A stretch of DNA of 64,000 bases from Nicoliella lavandulae (GCF_037546185.1 NZ_JAWMWH010000001.1:1178001-1242000); one strand, 5' to 3'. Numbered from the stretch's first letter, positions 26,850-36,658 are shown. The notes: generated by a model from the sequence alone, not told the origin. Made by a program: numbers and translations.

Positions 26850-29189
26850 TTAGTTATTATTGGCATTTGTCTGATTTTGGTTATTGTTGTCATTATTATT
26901 TTGGTCCTGGTTTTGGTTCTGATTAGCATTGTTATTTTGTTGTTGGTCATTAGTTTGACTACTGCTACTAGAGCTAGAACTACTAGAGCTGCTAGAAGAT
27001 GAACTATCAGATGATTTACTACTATCATCATTGTCCTTTGGATGTTGTTCAACATCACTAGAGGAACTACCAGATGAGTTGTTAGTACTGTTAGAACTAT
27101 CCTTAGAACTAGATCTGCTCGAACTGCTAGAGTTAGAGTTAACTACGGTCGATGATGAAGTGCTAGATGAGCTATTATTGACCACACCATTGCTGTAGCC
27201 AACCACGTAGTACTCAGTTTTACCATCTTTAGTTACTGAGCCGACGTCATCTGGTTTAGTCCAGTCGACATTTGGTTTGTTTTGAGAAGCATATGCCATC
27301 GTGTATTTATATAGTTCCTGGGCAATTGTTGACTGTTGCTCGGTAATATAGTGGTTTGCTTCGAACGGTTTATCATATCCAGTCCAAACTGACATGGAGT
27401 AGTTCTTAGTATAACCAGTGAACCACGAATCCATTGATGACATACTAGGCACTGAACTCAAGTAGTTATCAGGGTATTGAGTAGTTCCCGTTTTACCAGC
27501 TTCATATAATCCATCGATCTTAGCTGAAGGACCGGAACCATTGGCATCCGTCATAACGCCCTTTAGCATATCAGTGATCATAAATGCAGTAGCTGATGAC
27601 ATTGCCTTTTTACCTTGGCTGCTGTATTTATGAACATCTCCATTAGCTTCAACGATCTTATTAATGTAATAAGGCTTGTAGTAAGTTCCACCGTTAGCAA
27701 AGGCAGCATAGGCAGCAGCTTCTTGTTCGGATGAAATGTAAGCCCCAATCCCATTTTGGAGGTTAAAGGCTGATTTTTGGGTAATTCCCAATCCCTTAAG
27801 GAATTCAGTAGCACGGTCGATTCCAACGTCTTGTAAGGTCCGAATGGCCGGAATATTTCTTGATTCAACTAATGCTCGACGCATCGTGATGTTTCCTTCA
27901 TAACGATCATCGAAATCCATTAACTTAGTATTAGTCCCAGGATAAGTGAACGGCGTATCTTGGACCATTTGGTAAGTTGGATAATGGAGGTATTCGATTG
28001 CGGGTCCATAATCCATTAGTGGTTTCATTGTTGATCCACTCGAACGATCGGTTTGCACGGCTCGATTTAAACCAAATGAAATGTTGGATTTACGGCTACC
28101 AAGCATTGCAACGACCTTCCCGTTATTGGAATTAACCATTGTAGCGCCGACTTGGAAATCATTACTTGGGAAGTTAATAGTCGAATTACTATTAGCGATC
28201 TTATATAGATACTTTTGATTAGATAGGTTTAAGTTAGTGTAAACCTTAAGGCCAGAACTAGTGTTGTAACCCTTAGCTTTTAATTCTTGAAGAGTTTGTT
28301 TTAAGTATGAATCAATGTATTTTTCATTAACAGAGGTCACGTCGGTATTGTGATGCGTTTTAGCTAAGCCGCGTTTAACGCTAATGGCTTTCGCTTTATC
28401 TGCTTCTGATTGAGAAATCTCTTTATTTCTGACCATTGCTTGTAATACTTGATCCCGGCGTTCCTTAGCATACTTAGGATATAGATATGGATTGTAATTA
28501 GTAGGAGATTGTGGCATTCCTGCTAATAATGCGTATTCAGCTAAACTAAGTTTCTTTAGTGGTTTGTTATAGTAATATTCAGCAGCTGTTTGCATTCCAT
28601 AGACATTATTGCCCATGTAAACCTTATTAATGTAGAATTCTAGAATCTTATCCTTGGAATATTGACGGTTGACCTTCATGGCTAAGTAAGCTTCTTGGGC
28701 TTTTCGTTTTAAAGTCTGTTCGGAAGCAGCAGTGGAGAAGACTGATAATTTAACTAATTGTTGGGTTAGGGTACTTCCACCTTGGAGCCCGAGTGAAGAA
28801 CCAGTTAGGTTACCAAATGCAGCTCCAACGATTCGTAGTGGATCAACACCACCTTCTTTGTAGAAGCGACGATCTTCAATTGAAACTACGGCTTCTTTTA
28901 GTTGGCTTGGAATATCCTTGGACTTAACGTATTCACGATTTTGAATACCGAGGCGAGAAATCACCTTACCATTAGCATCGTAAATTTTGGTCGAATTATC
29001 ACTAGATAATGCATTATAGGTAATTTCTGGTGCACTGGAAGCATAGTAGAAGAATAATCCACTTCCTAAAGCGATGATAGCCACAAAAAAGGCAACGATA
29101 CTTAAGATGATTTTGCGTAATAAGTGCCGATGTTTGGGACCTTTAACTCGATTCCGAGTCATTCGCGACTCTTGATTATTGTCTGACAT
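26850..29189 (-). CDS. ponA: Class A penicillin-binding protein PBP1A
   Basis: Bifunctional peptidoglycan synthase (779 aa). Cytoplasmic basic tail, membrane helix at about 29-50, then the glycosyltransferase domain (EDRRFYKEGGVDPLRI, GGSTLTQQLVK). The transpeptidase has SGSTMKPL (SxxK Ser), SRN and KTGT. From about residue 655 the tail is low complexity, Ser-rich then Asn/Gln-rich, ending in a run of Asn; this disordered extracellular tail is longer than the catalytic protein needs. Downstream of recU by 16 bases, the usual recU-ponA pair. Confidence 0.96.
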   Translation of the reverse strand: MSDNNQESRMTRNRVKGPKHRHLLRKIILSIVAFFVAIIALGSGLFFYYASSAPEITYNALSSDNSTKIYDANGKVISRLGIQNREYVKSKDIPSQLKEAVVSIEDRRFYKEGGVDPLRIVGAAFGNLTGSSLGLQGGSTLTQQLVKLSVFSTAASEQTLKRKAQEAYLAMKVNRQYSKDKILEFYINKVYMGNNVYGMQTAAEYYYNKPLKKLSLAEYALLAGMPQSPTNYNPYLYPKYAKERRDQVLQAMVRNKEISQSEADKAKAISVKRGLAKTHHNTDVTSVNEKYIDSYLKQTLQELKAKGYNTSSGLKVYTNLNLSNQKYLYKIANSNSTINFPSNDFQVGATMVNSNNGKVVAMLGSRKSNISFGLNRAVQTDRSSGSTMKPLMDYGPAIEYLHYPTYQMVQDTPFTYPGTNTKLMDFDDRYEGNITMRRALVESRNIPAIRTLQDVGIDRATEFLKGLGITQKSAFNLQNGIGAYISSEQEAAAYAAFANGGTYYKPYYINKIVEANGDVHKYSSQGKKAMSSATAFMITDMLKGVMTDANGSGPSAKIDGLYEAGKTGTTQYPDNYLSSVPSMSSMDSWFTGYTKNYSMSVWTGYDKPFEANHYITEQQSTIAQELYKYTMAYASQNKPNVDWTKPDDVGSVTKDGKTEYYVVGYSNGVVNNSSSSTSSSTVVNSNSSSSSRSSSKDSSNSTNNSSGSSSSDVEQHPKDNDDSSKSSDSSSSSSSSSSSSSSSSQTNDQQQNNNANQNQNQDQNNNDNNNQNQTNANNN

Positions 29190-29205
29190 GAAAAAACTCC
29201 TTCAC

Positions 29206-29805
29206 TTAATCAATTAACTGATCCACCGCTTCCAAGTATGGAATGAGTGGTTGTAACTGATAGTTAATACTGTACCCAAGCTCTTGAATTGTCAATTTCG
29301 GAATGGATTTACGACCACCTTTTTTTTGTGCATCCCAAAATTGAAATAAATCAGTTGCTTTGAATAAAAAAATATCATTTGTTTTTACGAATTTAATAAT
29401 CGCAAAACAAATGCCACCTTGTTGAATGCATTTACGCATGTGTTCAATTTGGTGTTGATGAAAGTTGCTTAATGGAAAAGCAGTGGCGTTTTTGGTCTCT
29501 TTGGCATCAAAATCAATGTAGTGACCACGATAAACGCCATTATAATCAGTAGTAGAGGCTTTATTAAAGTAAGCTTCTTTGATGACTGCTGCTGCCCGCT
29601 TAGGATAGTTAACGCGTACGATTTGAACGGGGGTGGGCTTTTTATGAATCACTGCAATATCATGGGCTAAGTAGTATTGGTTGCTTGCGTTTAGTTCAGA
29701 TTCCAGCCCCATTCCACGATCGCCGTAGTTAGTATTGAACCGGGTGGGCTTAGACTTTAAATTGTTATGATTAGCCCGTGTTCCACCAGGATAATTAATT
29801 TCCAT
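29206..29805 (-). CDS. recU: Holliday junction resolvase RecU
   Basis: Resolves Holliday junctions in Firmicutes, dimeric and Mg-dependent. ATG 29805 (MEINYPGGTRAN) is used because GGAAGGTGG is well spaced; the frame extends five codons upstream without benefit. Motifs: NYGDRGMGLESELNASN, the DxxE-x-K core YIDFDAKETK, then FPLSNFHQHQIEHM. 199 aa is normal. Operon recU-ponA. Confidence 0.96.
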   Translation of the reverse strand: MEINYPGGTRANHNNLKSKPTRFNTNYGDRGMGLESELNASNQYYLAHDIAVIHKKPTPVQIVRVNYPKRAAAVIKEAYFNKASTTDYNGVYRGHYIDFDAKETKNATAFPLSNFHQHQIEHMRKCIQQGGICFAIIKFVKTNDIFLFKATDLFQFWDAQKKGGRKSIPKLTIQELGYSINYQLQPLIPYLEAVDQLID

Positions 29806-29926
29806 ATAACCACCTTCCAATATTATATTCTAACAAATCTAACGTGTTAGAATATAAATAATAGCTCATATTCATTATTATACCAATTGCCATCATTTTT
29901 TTAAATTCTTTTTAGGAGGGATCGAT

Positions 29927-30493
29927 TTGAAACGACTTTGGATAACCGGTTATCGAAGCTATGAATTGGGGATATTCAACCCCAATGATCCAAAATTAAT
30001 AATTATTAAAATGGTTTTAAGAGCTCAGTTGATTCAAGCGATTGAATCGGGGTATGAATGGTTCATTACGGGAGCACAAATGGGCATTGAACAGTGGGCT
30101 GTCGAAGTAGCTAATGAGTTGAAAAAGGAATACCCAAATGAGTTTCAAATTGCAGTAATGTTACCATTTAGTGAATTCGGTAATCAATGGAATGAAAATA
30201 ATCAAGCAAAGCTAGGGCAAGTCAAAGTGATGGCTGATTTTACTGCCAACGTTAGCAATCAGCCGTATCAATCACCCCAACAATTAAGAAATTATCAAGA
30301 ATTCATGTTAAAGCATACAGATGGGGCACTAATGATTTATGATGAAGAAAAGCAAGGTAAGTCGCAATATGATTATCAATTAATCAATCAGTTCATGGCC
30401 CATCACGAGTATGATTTAAAAACGGTGGATTTTGATGATCTGCAAGAAGCGGCTGATGAGTATCAAGAAAATCAAAATAATAGTTTTCAATGA
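29927..30493 (+). CDS. ypsA: YpsA-like SLOG-family protein (DUF1273)
   Basis: A 188-aa cytosolic protein of the YpsA/DUF1273 family, Rossmann-like SLOG fold. In Bacillus and Staphylococcus, YpsA affects cell division. It starts at TTG 29927 with AGGAGGG (MKRLWITGYRSYELGIF). The motif FITGAQMGIEQWAVEVA is typical. It lies upstream of gpsB, as in Bacilli, and divergent from recU. Confidence 0.92.
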   Translation: MKRLWITGYRSYELGIFNPNDPKLIIIKMVLRAQLIQAIESGYEWFITGAQMGIEQWAVEVANELKKEYPNEFQIAVMLPFSEFGNQWNENNQAKLGQVKVMADFTANVSNQPYQSPQQLRNYQEFMLKHTDGALMIYDEEKQGKSQYDYQLINQFMAHHEYDLKTVDFDDLQEAADEYQENQNNSFQ

Positions 30494-30506
30494 TTATTTT
30501 TTTTGC

Positions 30507-30512
30507 TATAAT
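30507..30512 (+). promoter_or_regulatory. Extended -10 promoter of gpsB
   Basis: TTTGCTATAAT gives an extended -10 between ypsA and gpsB, about 38 bases before ATG 30551. It probably initiates the gpsB transcript; the downstream RNase P RNA may have an additional start inside gpsB. Confidence 0.55.
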
Positions 30513-30550
30513 GATACTTGCACTTGAAAAATTAGTGAGGTGTGCCAATC

Positions 30551-30937
30551 ATGGAACAAATTCATTTTACGCCCAAGCAAATTTTGCAAAAGGAATTTCG
30601 GCAAAAGATGCGTGGTTATGATCCTAATGATGTTGATAGCTTTTTAGATGACGTAATCAAAGATTACGACACTTTTGATAAGATTAATCAACAACTACGG
30701 GATGAAAATGACAGATTAAAAGGTCAAGTTGACGAATTAAATCGTCAATTAGCAATGAGCCAAGATACAGCATCGATTAATAGAAGTAATAGTAACGATT
30801 CATTCCAAAGCTCACAGGCGGCTCCAACAATGAATAATGCTACTAGCATTGACATTTTGAAGCGATTATCTAATCTTGAACGTCGGGTATTTGGAACTCA
30901 AATGGGTAATGGCAATAACGATTCCCATCGTTTCTAA
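30551..30937 (+). CDS. gpsB: Cell division regulator GpsB
   Basis: DivIVA-like coiled-coil protein (128 aa) that links PBPs to the division machinery. ATG 30551 (MEQIHFTPKQILQKEFRQKM) has GAGGTG 7 bases upstream, better than GTG 30542. The N-terminal domain reads RGYDPNDVDSFLDDVIKDYD, followed by a coiled coil, a Ser/Asn linker and the C-terminal trimerisation motif NLERRVFG. It may functionally partner the ponA product encoded nearby. Confidence 0.95.
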   Translation: MEQIHFTPKQILQKEFRQKMRGYDPNDVDSFLDDVIKDYDTFDKINQQLRDENDRLKGQVDELNRQLAMSQDTASINRSNSNDSFQSSQAAPTMNNATSIDILKRLSNLERRVFGTQMGNGNNDSHRF

Positions 30938-30948
30938 CAACATTAACT

Positions 30949-31342
30949 GGTGTAAATCCTGAGTAATCGCGGCTAGTTTAATACTAGCTGAGGAAAGTCC
31001 ACTCTCGCACAGGCTGCGATGTCTGTAGTGTTCGTGCTCGGTGAAAAAATAAGCCGAGGCATTACCATTAGGTAATGATGGCGGAGAAACGAGCTAAGGT
31101 TTCGACTATGCTTTAATACTCTGTAAAGTGCCACAGTGACGAAACAATAAAAGAAATTTTATTGATGGAACGCGGTAAACCCCGCGAGCGGGAAACCCAA
31201 ACTACGGTAGGGGAGCTTCATGTACGGAAATTGAACCACGCATGGGGGAGAAATTTTATTTCTCAGATAGATGATTACTACTCAATTGATTTTCCCTGAG
31301 ATTTTAATTGAGCACAAAACATGGCTTACAGGGATTTGCACC
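30949..31342 (+). ncRNA. rnpB: RNase P RNA, type B
   Basis: The catalytic RNA of ribonuclease P. The P1 helix is visible: GGTGTAAATCC at 30949-30959 pairs with GGGATTTGCACC at 31331-31342. The conserved core GAGGAAAGTCC is at about 30999-31009, and the 3' part contains GCTTACAGGGATTTGC. About 394 nt, with the expected position between gpsB and the THUMP methylase in Lactobacillales. Confidence 0.95.
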
Positions 31343-31350
31343 ATCAGGAA

Positions 31351-31380
31351 GGGGTGAGAGTTATACTCTCACCCTTTTTT
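31351..31380 (+). terminator. Terminator of rnpB
   Basis: GGGGTGAGAG pairs with CTCTCACCC across a short TTATA loop and is followed by a run of seven T. Confidence 0.85.
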
Positions 31381-31413
31381 TATATTCATTTTTAATTGAT
31401 AAAAGGAGAAGTT

Positions 31414-32565
31414 ATGCAAACATTTAATTTAATTGCTACCTGTGCAGCAGGAATTGAAGCATTAGTTGGAAAAGAATTACGTGATTTAGGATATGAAACA
31501 CAAGTGGAAAATGGTCGGGTTCGGTTTCAAGGAACGGCTAAGGATATTTTAACTGCTAATCTTTGGCTACGAACTGCCGATCGAATCAAAATTGTGGTTG
31601 GTGAATTTAAAGCATTTACCTTTGATGAATTGTTTGAAAAGACTAAGGCGTTGGATTGGGGCAGCTTACTGCCCATGGACGCTAAGTTTCCAATGGAAGG
31701 CCGTTCTAGAAATTCAAAGTTACACAGTGTCCCAGATGCACAAGCAATTGCTAAAAAAGCGGTCGTTAGCAAGTTAACTGATGTTTATCATCGGCGGACT
31801 CGTTTTCCAGAAACTGGTGCATTGTTCCCATTAGAAGTGGTGATCAATAAAGATAAGGTCATGTTAACCCTGGATACAACGGGATCCAGTTTATTTAAGC
31901 GTGGGTATCGAGTAGCGAAGGGAATTGCACCATTGAAGGAAAATATGGCGGCTGCGTTAATTATGTTAACTAGTTGGAAAACTGATATGCCATTTGTAGA
32001 TCCAATGTGTGGTTCTGGGACGTTACCAATTGAAGCCGCCTTAATTGGGCGTAATATTGCACCTGGTTTTAACCGCGATTTTCAATGCGAAAGTTGGGAT
32101 TGGATTCCAGATGAATTAGCAGCGCAAGTTCGTGATGAAGCAGACGCTAAGGCTGATTATGATAGTGAACTGCAAATTTTTGCTTCTGATATTGATGGAA
32201 ACATGGTCGAAGCGACTAAACAAAATGCTCAAGAGGCAGGGTTGTTCTATGATATTAAATATAAGCAACTAGCAGTTCAAGACTTTAAGACTGATTTGAA
32301 GAACGGGGTCGTTGTATCTAATCCACCATATGGGGAACGAATGAGTGATAAAGAAAGTATCGTTCGTTTGTATCACCAAATGGGGCAGGTATTTAAGCCA
32401 TTAACAACGTGGTCCAAATACTTCTTAACTAGTGATTTGGAATTTGAAAAACACTATGGTCAAAAAGCAACTAAAAAGCGAAAGCTCTATAATGGATCTT
32501 TAAGAACCGACTACTTCCAATATTGGGGCCATCCAGATTTTAGAAAGGACCATCAAAATGACTAG
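31414..32565 (+). CDS. THUMP-domain class I rRNA methyltransferase (RlmL N-domain/YpsC type)
   Basis: A 383-aa 23S rRNA guanine-N2 methylase of the YpsC/RlmL class. ATG 31414 (MQTFNLIATCAAGIEALVGK) has AGGAG upstream. A THUMP-like region is followed by the Rossmann methylase: FVDPMCGSGTLPIEAALIGR and the catalytic VVSNPPYGERM. It usually follows rnpB in Lactobacillales. It overlaps the next gene by 8 bases. Confidence 0.92.
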   Translation: MQTFNLIATCAAGIEALVGKELRDLGYETQVENGRVRFQGTAKDILTANLWLRTADRIKIVVGEFKAFTFDELFEKTKALDWGSLLPMDAKFPMEGRSRNSKLHSVPDAQAIAKKAVVSKLTDVYHRRTRFPETGALFPLEVVINKDKVMLTLDTTGSSLFKRGYRVAKGIAPLKENMAAALIMLTSWKTDMPFVDPMCGSGTLPIEAALIGRNIAPGFNRDFQCESWDWIPDELAAQVRDEADAKADYDSELQIFASDIDGNMVEATKQNAQEAGLFYDIKYKQLAVQDFKTDLKNGVVVSNPPYGERMSDKESIVRLYHQMGQVFKPLTTWSKYFLTSDLEFEKHYGQKATKKRKLYNGSLRTDYFQYWGHPDFRKDHQND

Positions 32566-33670
32566 GCAAAAAGTAGCCATCGTTGGTGGCGGAATCATGG
32601 GGAGCACGGTAGCTTATTATTTGACTACGCATCCGAACTGGCAAGATTTTGAAGTGACGATGTTTGACGATGGAATGGGCCAAGCAACTAAGGCTGCTGC
32701 TGGCATTATTTCGCCATGGATGTCCAAGCGTCGAAATCAGCGTTGGTATCGACTAGCGCGAATGGGAGCTGATTTAATTCATCAATTAGCCGTTGAAACC
32801 AAGATGGATGCGTCGATGTATCAACAAAATGGGACCATCATTACCCGAGATACAGCTGCTAAAATTGATCAATTGCTGCAACTAGCTAGGCAACGAGAAG
32901 TTGATGCACCACTAATGGGGACGTTAACTAAATTATCTGCAGATGAGATCAATCAATTGATTCCAATGGTTGAAAATCAACTGCCGGGTTTATTAGTTAG
33001 TGGCGGAGCGATGATTGATGGCGGGCGGTTTGCCCATCATTTACGTTCGATTGCGGAACAACATTATTTTTCTAGTAAAAAGCAAAAAGTTACTTTAACT
33101 AAAATAAAAAACAAAATAAAAATAAATCAAGAAACATTCAACAAGGTTATGATTTGTACCGGCGCATGGATGAAAGATACCATTGCACCCCTCGGGTTTG
33201 ATTTAAAGGTCCGGCCCCAAAAGGGACAGTTAATTAAAATTAAACTAAATCAACCAGTTAATAAAAATTACATGCCCGTTTTAATGCCAGAAGGGGAACG
33301 CGACTTTATTCCAATTAATAATCATGAAATTATCATTGGCGCTACCCATGAAAACGATATGGGCTTTGATTTAAACCCAAGTGATGAGGCATTCAATGAT
33401 CTATTAGCAAGTGCTAAGCGACTTATGCCTAATATTACCAAAGATAATATTGAATTGATTCGAGTCGGCACGCGCGCTTATACTGATGATTTCGCACCTT
33501 ACTTTGGGGCGTTACCCGGCTTAGACAATGTTTTAATTGGTGGTGGCCTGGGCTCATCTGGACTTACGACCGGACCCATGATCGCAAAATTACTGGCTGA
33601 GTCCGTAATAACTGGTAGTCAAAAAAATTGGTCTGAATATACCAAACCAATCGATAACTATTTAAATTGA
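32558..33670 (+). CDS. DadA-type FAD-dependent amine oxidoreductase
   Basis: A 370-aa flavoprotein of the D-amino-acid dehydrogenase / glycine oxidase family. The dinucleotide-binding motif is KVAIVGGGIMGSTVAYYL, a second signature TKAAAGIISPWMSKRRNQRW, and the C-terminal FAD contact LIGGGLGSSGLTTGPMIAKLL. The substrate is uncertain (glycine, sarcosine or D-amino acids). Coupled to the rRNA methylase by an 8-base overlap; its 3' end overlaps the convergent RNase H-like gene by 13 bases. Confidence 0.88.
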   Translation: MTRQKVAIVGGGIMGSTVAYYLTTHPNWQDFEVTMFDDGMGQATKAAAGIISPWMSKRRNQRWYRLARMGADLIHQLAVETKMDASMYQQNGTIITRDTAAKIDQLLQLARQREVDAPLMGTLTKLSADEINQLIPMVENQLPGLLVSGGAMIDGGRFAHHLRSIAEQHYFSSKKQKVTLTKIKNKIKINQETFNKVMICTGAWMKDTIAPLGFDLKVRPQKGQLIKIKLNQPVNKNYMPVLMPEGERDFIPINNHEIIIGATHENDMGFDLNPSDEAFNDLLASAKRLMPNITKDNIELIRVGTRAYTDDFAPYFGALPGLDNVLIGGGLGSSGLTTGPMIAKLLAESVITGSQKNWSEYTKPIDNYLN

Positions 33671-34071
33671 TGCAATGCTTGCTGGGCCAACTGATGGGCA
33701 CCATTATTTTGGCTTTCTGGAATCCATTGATTGATCACGGTTTGAAATTGTGATTCTAATGCTAAGATTTCATCCACCAATGGTTGATAGTGCTTAGCAT
33801 ATTGTTTTTCCAAGCTATCAGCAACGATTTTACTATCAGTGTAATAAAAAACCATGGTTTGACTACGTTCAGTAGCCGGGATTATTTCAATAAGATTCAT
33901 TAATCCTTGTATGCAGGTTTGAAACTCTGCGGTATGATTATCGTGTGCACTTAATTGCACTTTAAGCTGTTTCTGTTTGCCACTGTTAATGATAAGAATG
34001 CCACCCGCACTTTTATCATGTTTTGCATCATGGTGGTTAAGCGTAGCAGCATCTGTATATAATTTGTACAT
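33658..34071 (-). CDS. RNase HI-like protein
   Basis: A 137-aa RNase H fold protein. ATG 34071 (MYKLYTDAATLNHHD) has a GGAG SD 9 bases upstream; the ATG 15 bases earlier lacks one. Acidic positions are kept in YTDAAT, HTAEFQTC and YYTDSK, and the last metal-binding region reads NNGAHQLAQQA, where many homologues have NxxADxLA, so the fourth acidic residue is His. This His-type variant is common in Gram-positive YpdQ/YpeP-like proteins; activity is unproven. Confidence 0.82.
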   Translation of the reverse strand: MYKLYTDAATLNHHDAKHDKSAGGILIINSGKQKQLKVQLSAHDNHTAEFQTCIQGLMNLIEIIPATERSQTMVFYYTDSKIVADSLEKQYAKHYQPLVDEILALESQFQTVINQWIPESQNNGAHQLAQQALHQFK

Positions 34072-34104
34072 TATTTTATTCTCCATTCGAAAGGATGTAC
34101 CTTA

Positions 34105-34494
34105 ATGATAAACCCAAAGCGAACTTTTTTTTACCAACCTAGCCCATTAAATAGTATTATTTGCTGGAGTTGGACATTTACACTATTACTATTAGGGGTT
34201 ATTTTCTGGCTAGAAGTAACTCAGTTCTCATGGATTACCATGTTCTTCTTTATGTTATTCTCATTTGTTGGTATTTGCGAAGTTCTTTTTCGTAAGATTA
34301 CAATTGAAGGCGATCAGTTCAAGGTTGGTCATATGCTAAACCCTAATTGGCTTAATATTGATATGCATCAAATTAAAAATATTAAGCTGCGTAAGTACCA
34401 AATTAGTTTTGATTATATGAATCATCATTGTATTTTTGTCCTTCCAGCCAATTCTGTAATTGAAATTAATGATATAATAAGGGCATATAAATAA
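34105..34494 (+). CDS. EbsA-family membrane protein
   Basis: A 129-aa protein with two N-terminal membrane helices (about residues 17-35 and 42-60) followed by a PH-like cytoplasmic or surface domain (KITIEGDQFKVGHMLNPNWL). It resembles the lactobacillal EbsA family, named after an enterococcal locus; its molecular role is not established. AAAGGATG SD precedes ATG 34105. Next to fhs. Confidence 0.7.
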   Translation: MINPKRTFFYQPSPLNSIICWSWTFTLLLLGVIFWLEVTQFSWITMFFFMLFSFVGICEVLFRKITIEGDQFKVGHMLNPNWLNIDMHQIKNIKLRKYQISFDYMNHHCIFVLPANSVIEINDIIRAYK

Positions 34495-34509
34495 GCGGGG
34501 TGGAAAATT

Positions 34510-36171
34510 GTGAAAACAGATATTGAAATTTCTCAAAATAGTGAATTATTACCAATTGGTAAAATTGCTAGTAAATTAGGTTTAACTGATCAACAAATTG
34601 AACCATACGGTCATTATAAAGCTAAGGTCACATTACCATTTAACAGTCAAACTGATAAGGGTAAGTTAATTTTAGTTACTTCAATTAATCCAACGGCAGC
34701 CGGTGAAGGGAAGACAACCATGGCAGTTGGGCTAAGTGATGCTTTGAGTGAATTAAATCATAAAACTGCCATTGCATTAAGAGAGCCATCCCTTGGTCCC
34801 GTAATGGGAATGAAGGGCGGCGCCACTGGTGGTGGATACTCACAAGTAATTCCAATGGAGGATATTAATCTCCACTTTACTGGTGATTTCCATGCACTAA
34901 CGGAAGCCCATGATACGCTATCAGCATTAATTGATAACCATATTCATCATGGCAACCAATTAAACATTGATCCACGCCAAATCACTTGGAAACGGGTCTT
35001 AGACATTAATGACCGTGAATTACGACACACGGTGATTGGACTTGGCGGGCGGACCTCTGGCGTTCCACGTGAAGATGGGTTTGACATTACAGTTGCCAGT
35101 GAACTAATGGCAATTCTGTGTCTAAGTCGTGATATTAAGGACTTGAAACAACGCATCAGTAAAATTTTAATTGGTTATACTTATGATCGTAAACCAGTCA
35201 CAGTTGCTGATTTAAAGGTTGAAGGTGCTTTAACGTTATTATTAAAGGATGCCATCAAGCCTAATTTAGTTCAAACGATCGAACACACTCCTGCTTATAT
35301 TCATGGGGGCCCATTTGCTAACATTGCGCATGGTTGTAATAGTATTATTGCTACCAATGCAGGATTGAATACAGCCGATTACACCGTTACTGAATCCGGA
35401 TTTGGATCTGATTTAGGTGGTGAAAAGTTTATGGACATCGTAACACCTAGACTTGGTAAAAATCCGGACGTAGTGGTCGTAGTGGCTACCATTCGGGCAT
35501 TGAAGTTAAACGGTGGTGCCAATAAGGACGATCTATCAACAGAAGATTTAGCTGCATTAGCAAAGGGAGCACCCAACTTAGGCCGACACATTCAAGCGAT
35601 GAGCCGATACGGAAAACCAGTGATTGTGGCAATCAATGACTTCACTAGCGATACTGATGCTGAAATTGCACAATTAAGAAAGTACGTAGCAGATAACTTT
35701 AACATCCCCGCTATCACCTGTTATGAATGGGCCCAAGGTGGTAAGGGAGCTACCGAACTAGCCCAAGCAGTCGTTAAAGCTGCAGATAATACCGATCAAT
35801 TCCATCCGCTTTATCAAGATGATGAATCAATCGAGGCCAAAATCAATAAGATCGTGACCGAAATCTATGGTGGCGATGGCATTGAACTATCTAACAAGGC
35901 CCAAAAGCAATTAAAACAAATTGTTAAACATGGATGGGACAAATTACCAGTATGTATGGCTAAGACCCAATACTCATTAACTGATGATGCATCTATTCAT
36001 GGTGCCCCAGAACACTTTAAGATCCATATCCGTGAATTCCAAGTTAAATTAGGCGCCGGCTTTATCGTGGCGTTGACTGGAAACGTATTAACAATGCCAG
36101 GCCTACCAAGCCATCCTGCTGCCTTAGACATGGATGTAAAGGATAATGGCGAAATTACTGGATTATTTTAG
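34510..36171 (+). CDS. fhs: Formate-tetrahydrofolate ligase
   Basis: ATP-dependent formation of 10-formyl-THF from formate (553 aa), feeding purine synthesis and initiator tRNA formylation. It starts at GTG 34510 with GGGGTGG upstream. The P-loop is NPTAAGEGKTTMAVGLSDAL; further motifs are EPSLGPVMGMKGGATGGGYSQ (split by the enzyme's usual insert) and GNVLTMPGLP near the C-terminus. The window also holds folT, so salvage and one-carbon loading of folate may be linked. Confidence 0.96.
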   Translation: MKTDIEISQNSELLPIGKIASKLGLTDQQIEPYGHYKAKVTLPFNSQTDKGKLILVTSINPTAAGEGKTTMAVGLSDALSELNHKTAIALREPSLGPVMGMKGGATGGGYSQVIPMEDINLHFTGDFHALTEAHDTLSALIDNHIHHGNQLNIDPRQITWKRVLDINDRELRHTVIGLGGRTSGVPREDGFDITVASELMAILCLSRDIKDLKQRISKILIGYTYDRKPVTVADLKVEGALTLLLKDAIKPNLVQTIEHTPAYIHGGPFANIAHGCNSIIATNAGLNTADYTVTESGFGSDLGGEKFMDIVTPRLGKNPDVVVVVATIRALKLNGGANKDDLSTEDLAALAKGAPNLGRHIQAMSRYGKPVIVAINDFTSDTDAEIAQLRKYVADNFNIPAITCYEWAQGGKGATELAQAVVKAADNTDQFHPLYQDDESIEAKINKIVTEIYGGDGIELSNKAQKQLKQIVKHGWDKLPVCMAKTQYSLTDDASIHGAPEHFKIHIREFQVKLGAGFIVALTGNVLTMPGLPSHPAALDMDVKDNGEITGLF

Positions 36172-36190
36172 AATTGAAGGGAATTAAAAT

Positions 36191-36658
36191 ATGCCTTATT
36201 TTTATATCATTGGATTACTCGTAGTATTGATTGGTGCAGACCAGGGAATTAAGGCTTGGATCAGTGTCACAATTCCGCAGGGGCAGTTCAATGACTTGAT
36301 CCCAGGAGTTTTATCATTGACTAATTTGCATAACCATGGTGCGGCTTGGAGCATGTTGCAAGGAAAGATGAATTTCTTTATTATCATCTCGATCATCGCC
36401 GCCGCAGTTATGGTTTATTATTTGATCAAGCTCCGCCACCACGTTGGCTATGCAATCACCATTTGTTTGCTACTTGCTGGAACGATTGGTAACTTCATTG
36501 ACCGCTTAGTGCATGGATATGTAGTCGATATGTTTCACTTGGCATTAGATTTACCGTTTTTAAACTTTGTCTTTAACTTTGCTGATGCATGCCTTACGGT
36601 CGGGGTAATTATGTTATTGATCATGTTGTGGCGTAGCGATAAGAAAGAAGCTAAGTAA
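36191..36658 (+). CDS. lspA: Signal peptidase II (lipoprotein signal peptidase)
   Basis: Membrane aspartyl protease that cleaves lipoprotein signal peptides after diacylglyceryl transfer (155 aa, four membrane helices). The catalytic Asp pair lies in GTIGNFIDRLVHGYVVDMF and FVFNFADACLTVG. Its last base overlaps the ATG of rluD, the usual lspA-rluD arrangement. Confidence 0.96.
   Translation: MPYFYIIGLLVVLIGADQGIKAWISVTIPQGQFNDLIPGVLSLTNLHNHGAAWSMLQGKMNFFIIISIIAAAVMVYYLIKLRHHVGYAITICLLLAGTIGNFIDRLVHGYVVDMFHLALDLPFLNFVFNFADACLTVGVIMLLIMLWRSDKKEAK

Noticed and set aside
26834..27058. Met/Ile/Thr-rich open frame on the minus strand inside ponA
   Set aside because: It is an out-of-frame reading of the Ser/Asn/Gln tail of ponA.
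34945..35591. Minus-strand open frames inside fhs
   Set aside because: They are shadows of the strongly coding fhs frame, with no SD or family motif.
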